From Planctomicrobium piriforme (GTDB lineage: Bacteria > Planctomycetota > Planctomycetia > Planctomycetales > Planctomycetaceae): a stretch of DNA of 64,000 nucleotides. The stretch lies in contig NZ_FOQD01000009.1 of NCBI RefSeq assembly GCF_900113665.1, positions 1 through 64,000 of the forward strand, read 5' to 3'. The position numbers and the translations under genes were made by a program. Below are positions 63,397-64,000 of this stretch, piece after piece. Under the pieces are notes generated by a model. The model ran no database searches. It had not been told where the DNA came from and worked only from the letters and a program-made list of their open reading frames with translations. Position 1 is the stretch's first letter; every line of letters starts with the position of its first letter.

Positions 63397-64000
<604 letters not shown>

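Overview
The window is a chromosomal segment of a planctomycete, most likely Planctomycetaceae in the broad sense. The diagnostic content is two DUF1501/PSD1 'planctomycete cytochrome C' gene pairs with Tat-type or Sec signal peptides, a PVC-type haem-binding dehydrogenase, very large exported TPR and PQQ-propeller proteins, and gene ends decorated with word-like inverted repeats (families around GAAGCACGAAATCCGAAAC, CACGGAGTC, GAGTGTTGAG). GC content is high, so many long open frames lie antisense to real genes; they are left out. No rRNA, tRNA, CRISPR array, phage or insertion sequence was seen.

Layout. 0.2-8.3 kb (minus): DUF1501 protein, PSD1/PSCyt multihaem-type protein and a PVC-type dehydrogenase, an exported polymer-degradation or redox cassette. 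8.5-13.6 kb: small membrane protein, AlkA-type glycosylase, PPP-type phosphoesterase, and a cytochrome P450 convergent with a squalene/phytoene synthase-family enzyme. 13.9-20.6 kb (plus): giant exported TPR protein with a Pro/Ala/Lys-rich tail, second exported TPR protein, tyrosyl-tRNA synthetase. 20.8-25.6 kb: exported hypothetical protein, Gfo/Idh/MocA oxidoreductase, DinB protein, ACT-domain protein, HAD phosphatase.

25.6-27.1 kb (minus) carries the most striking accessory system: three genes with ATGA/GTGA overlaps encoding an HTH protein, a stand-alone HipA N-subdomain protein and a HipA-like kinase with an S-I-S loop. This is a HipBST-type split toxin-antitoxin operon, preceded by an inverted repeat (TATTCCCG-TT-CGGGAATA) and further half-sites that look like its operator.

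27.7-30.8 kb (minus): a partial complex I operon in the order nuoI-nuoA-nuoC-nuoD, without nuoB, with a good sigma70-like promoter upstream of nuoI. 30.9-32.6 kb: a truncated protein-kinase-fold gene and a small gene that start divergently with an 11-bp overlap, then an Fpg/Nei glycosylase. 32.8-39.5 kb: second DUF1501/PSD1 pair and a dynamin/YfjP-like GTPase. 40-46.3 kb: a small basic winged-helix-like protein, GNAT acetyltransferase, an AGCS symporter with a large exported N-terminal domain, a rhomboid protease and a malate/lactate dehydrogenase. 46.8-54.8 kb (minus): exported hypothetical, haem-sensor histidine kinase, DUF6807/PmoA-family protein, dapB, YfcE-type phosphoesterase, Ldh-family dehydrogenase, amidohydrolase. 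54.8-63.2 kb (minus): giant PQQ-propeller protein, MFS transporter, ActP-like symporter with DUF485 partner. A MoxR ATPase starts at 63397 and runs off the right edge.

Noncoding structure is rich: an 80-bp element with 15-bp terminal inverted repeats occurs twice (10945-11024 and 37571-37650), and a ~42-nt element occurs twice downstream of genes (18036-18077 and 46581-46621). Function calls rest on recognisable motifs read by eye; no database search was run.
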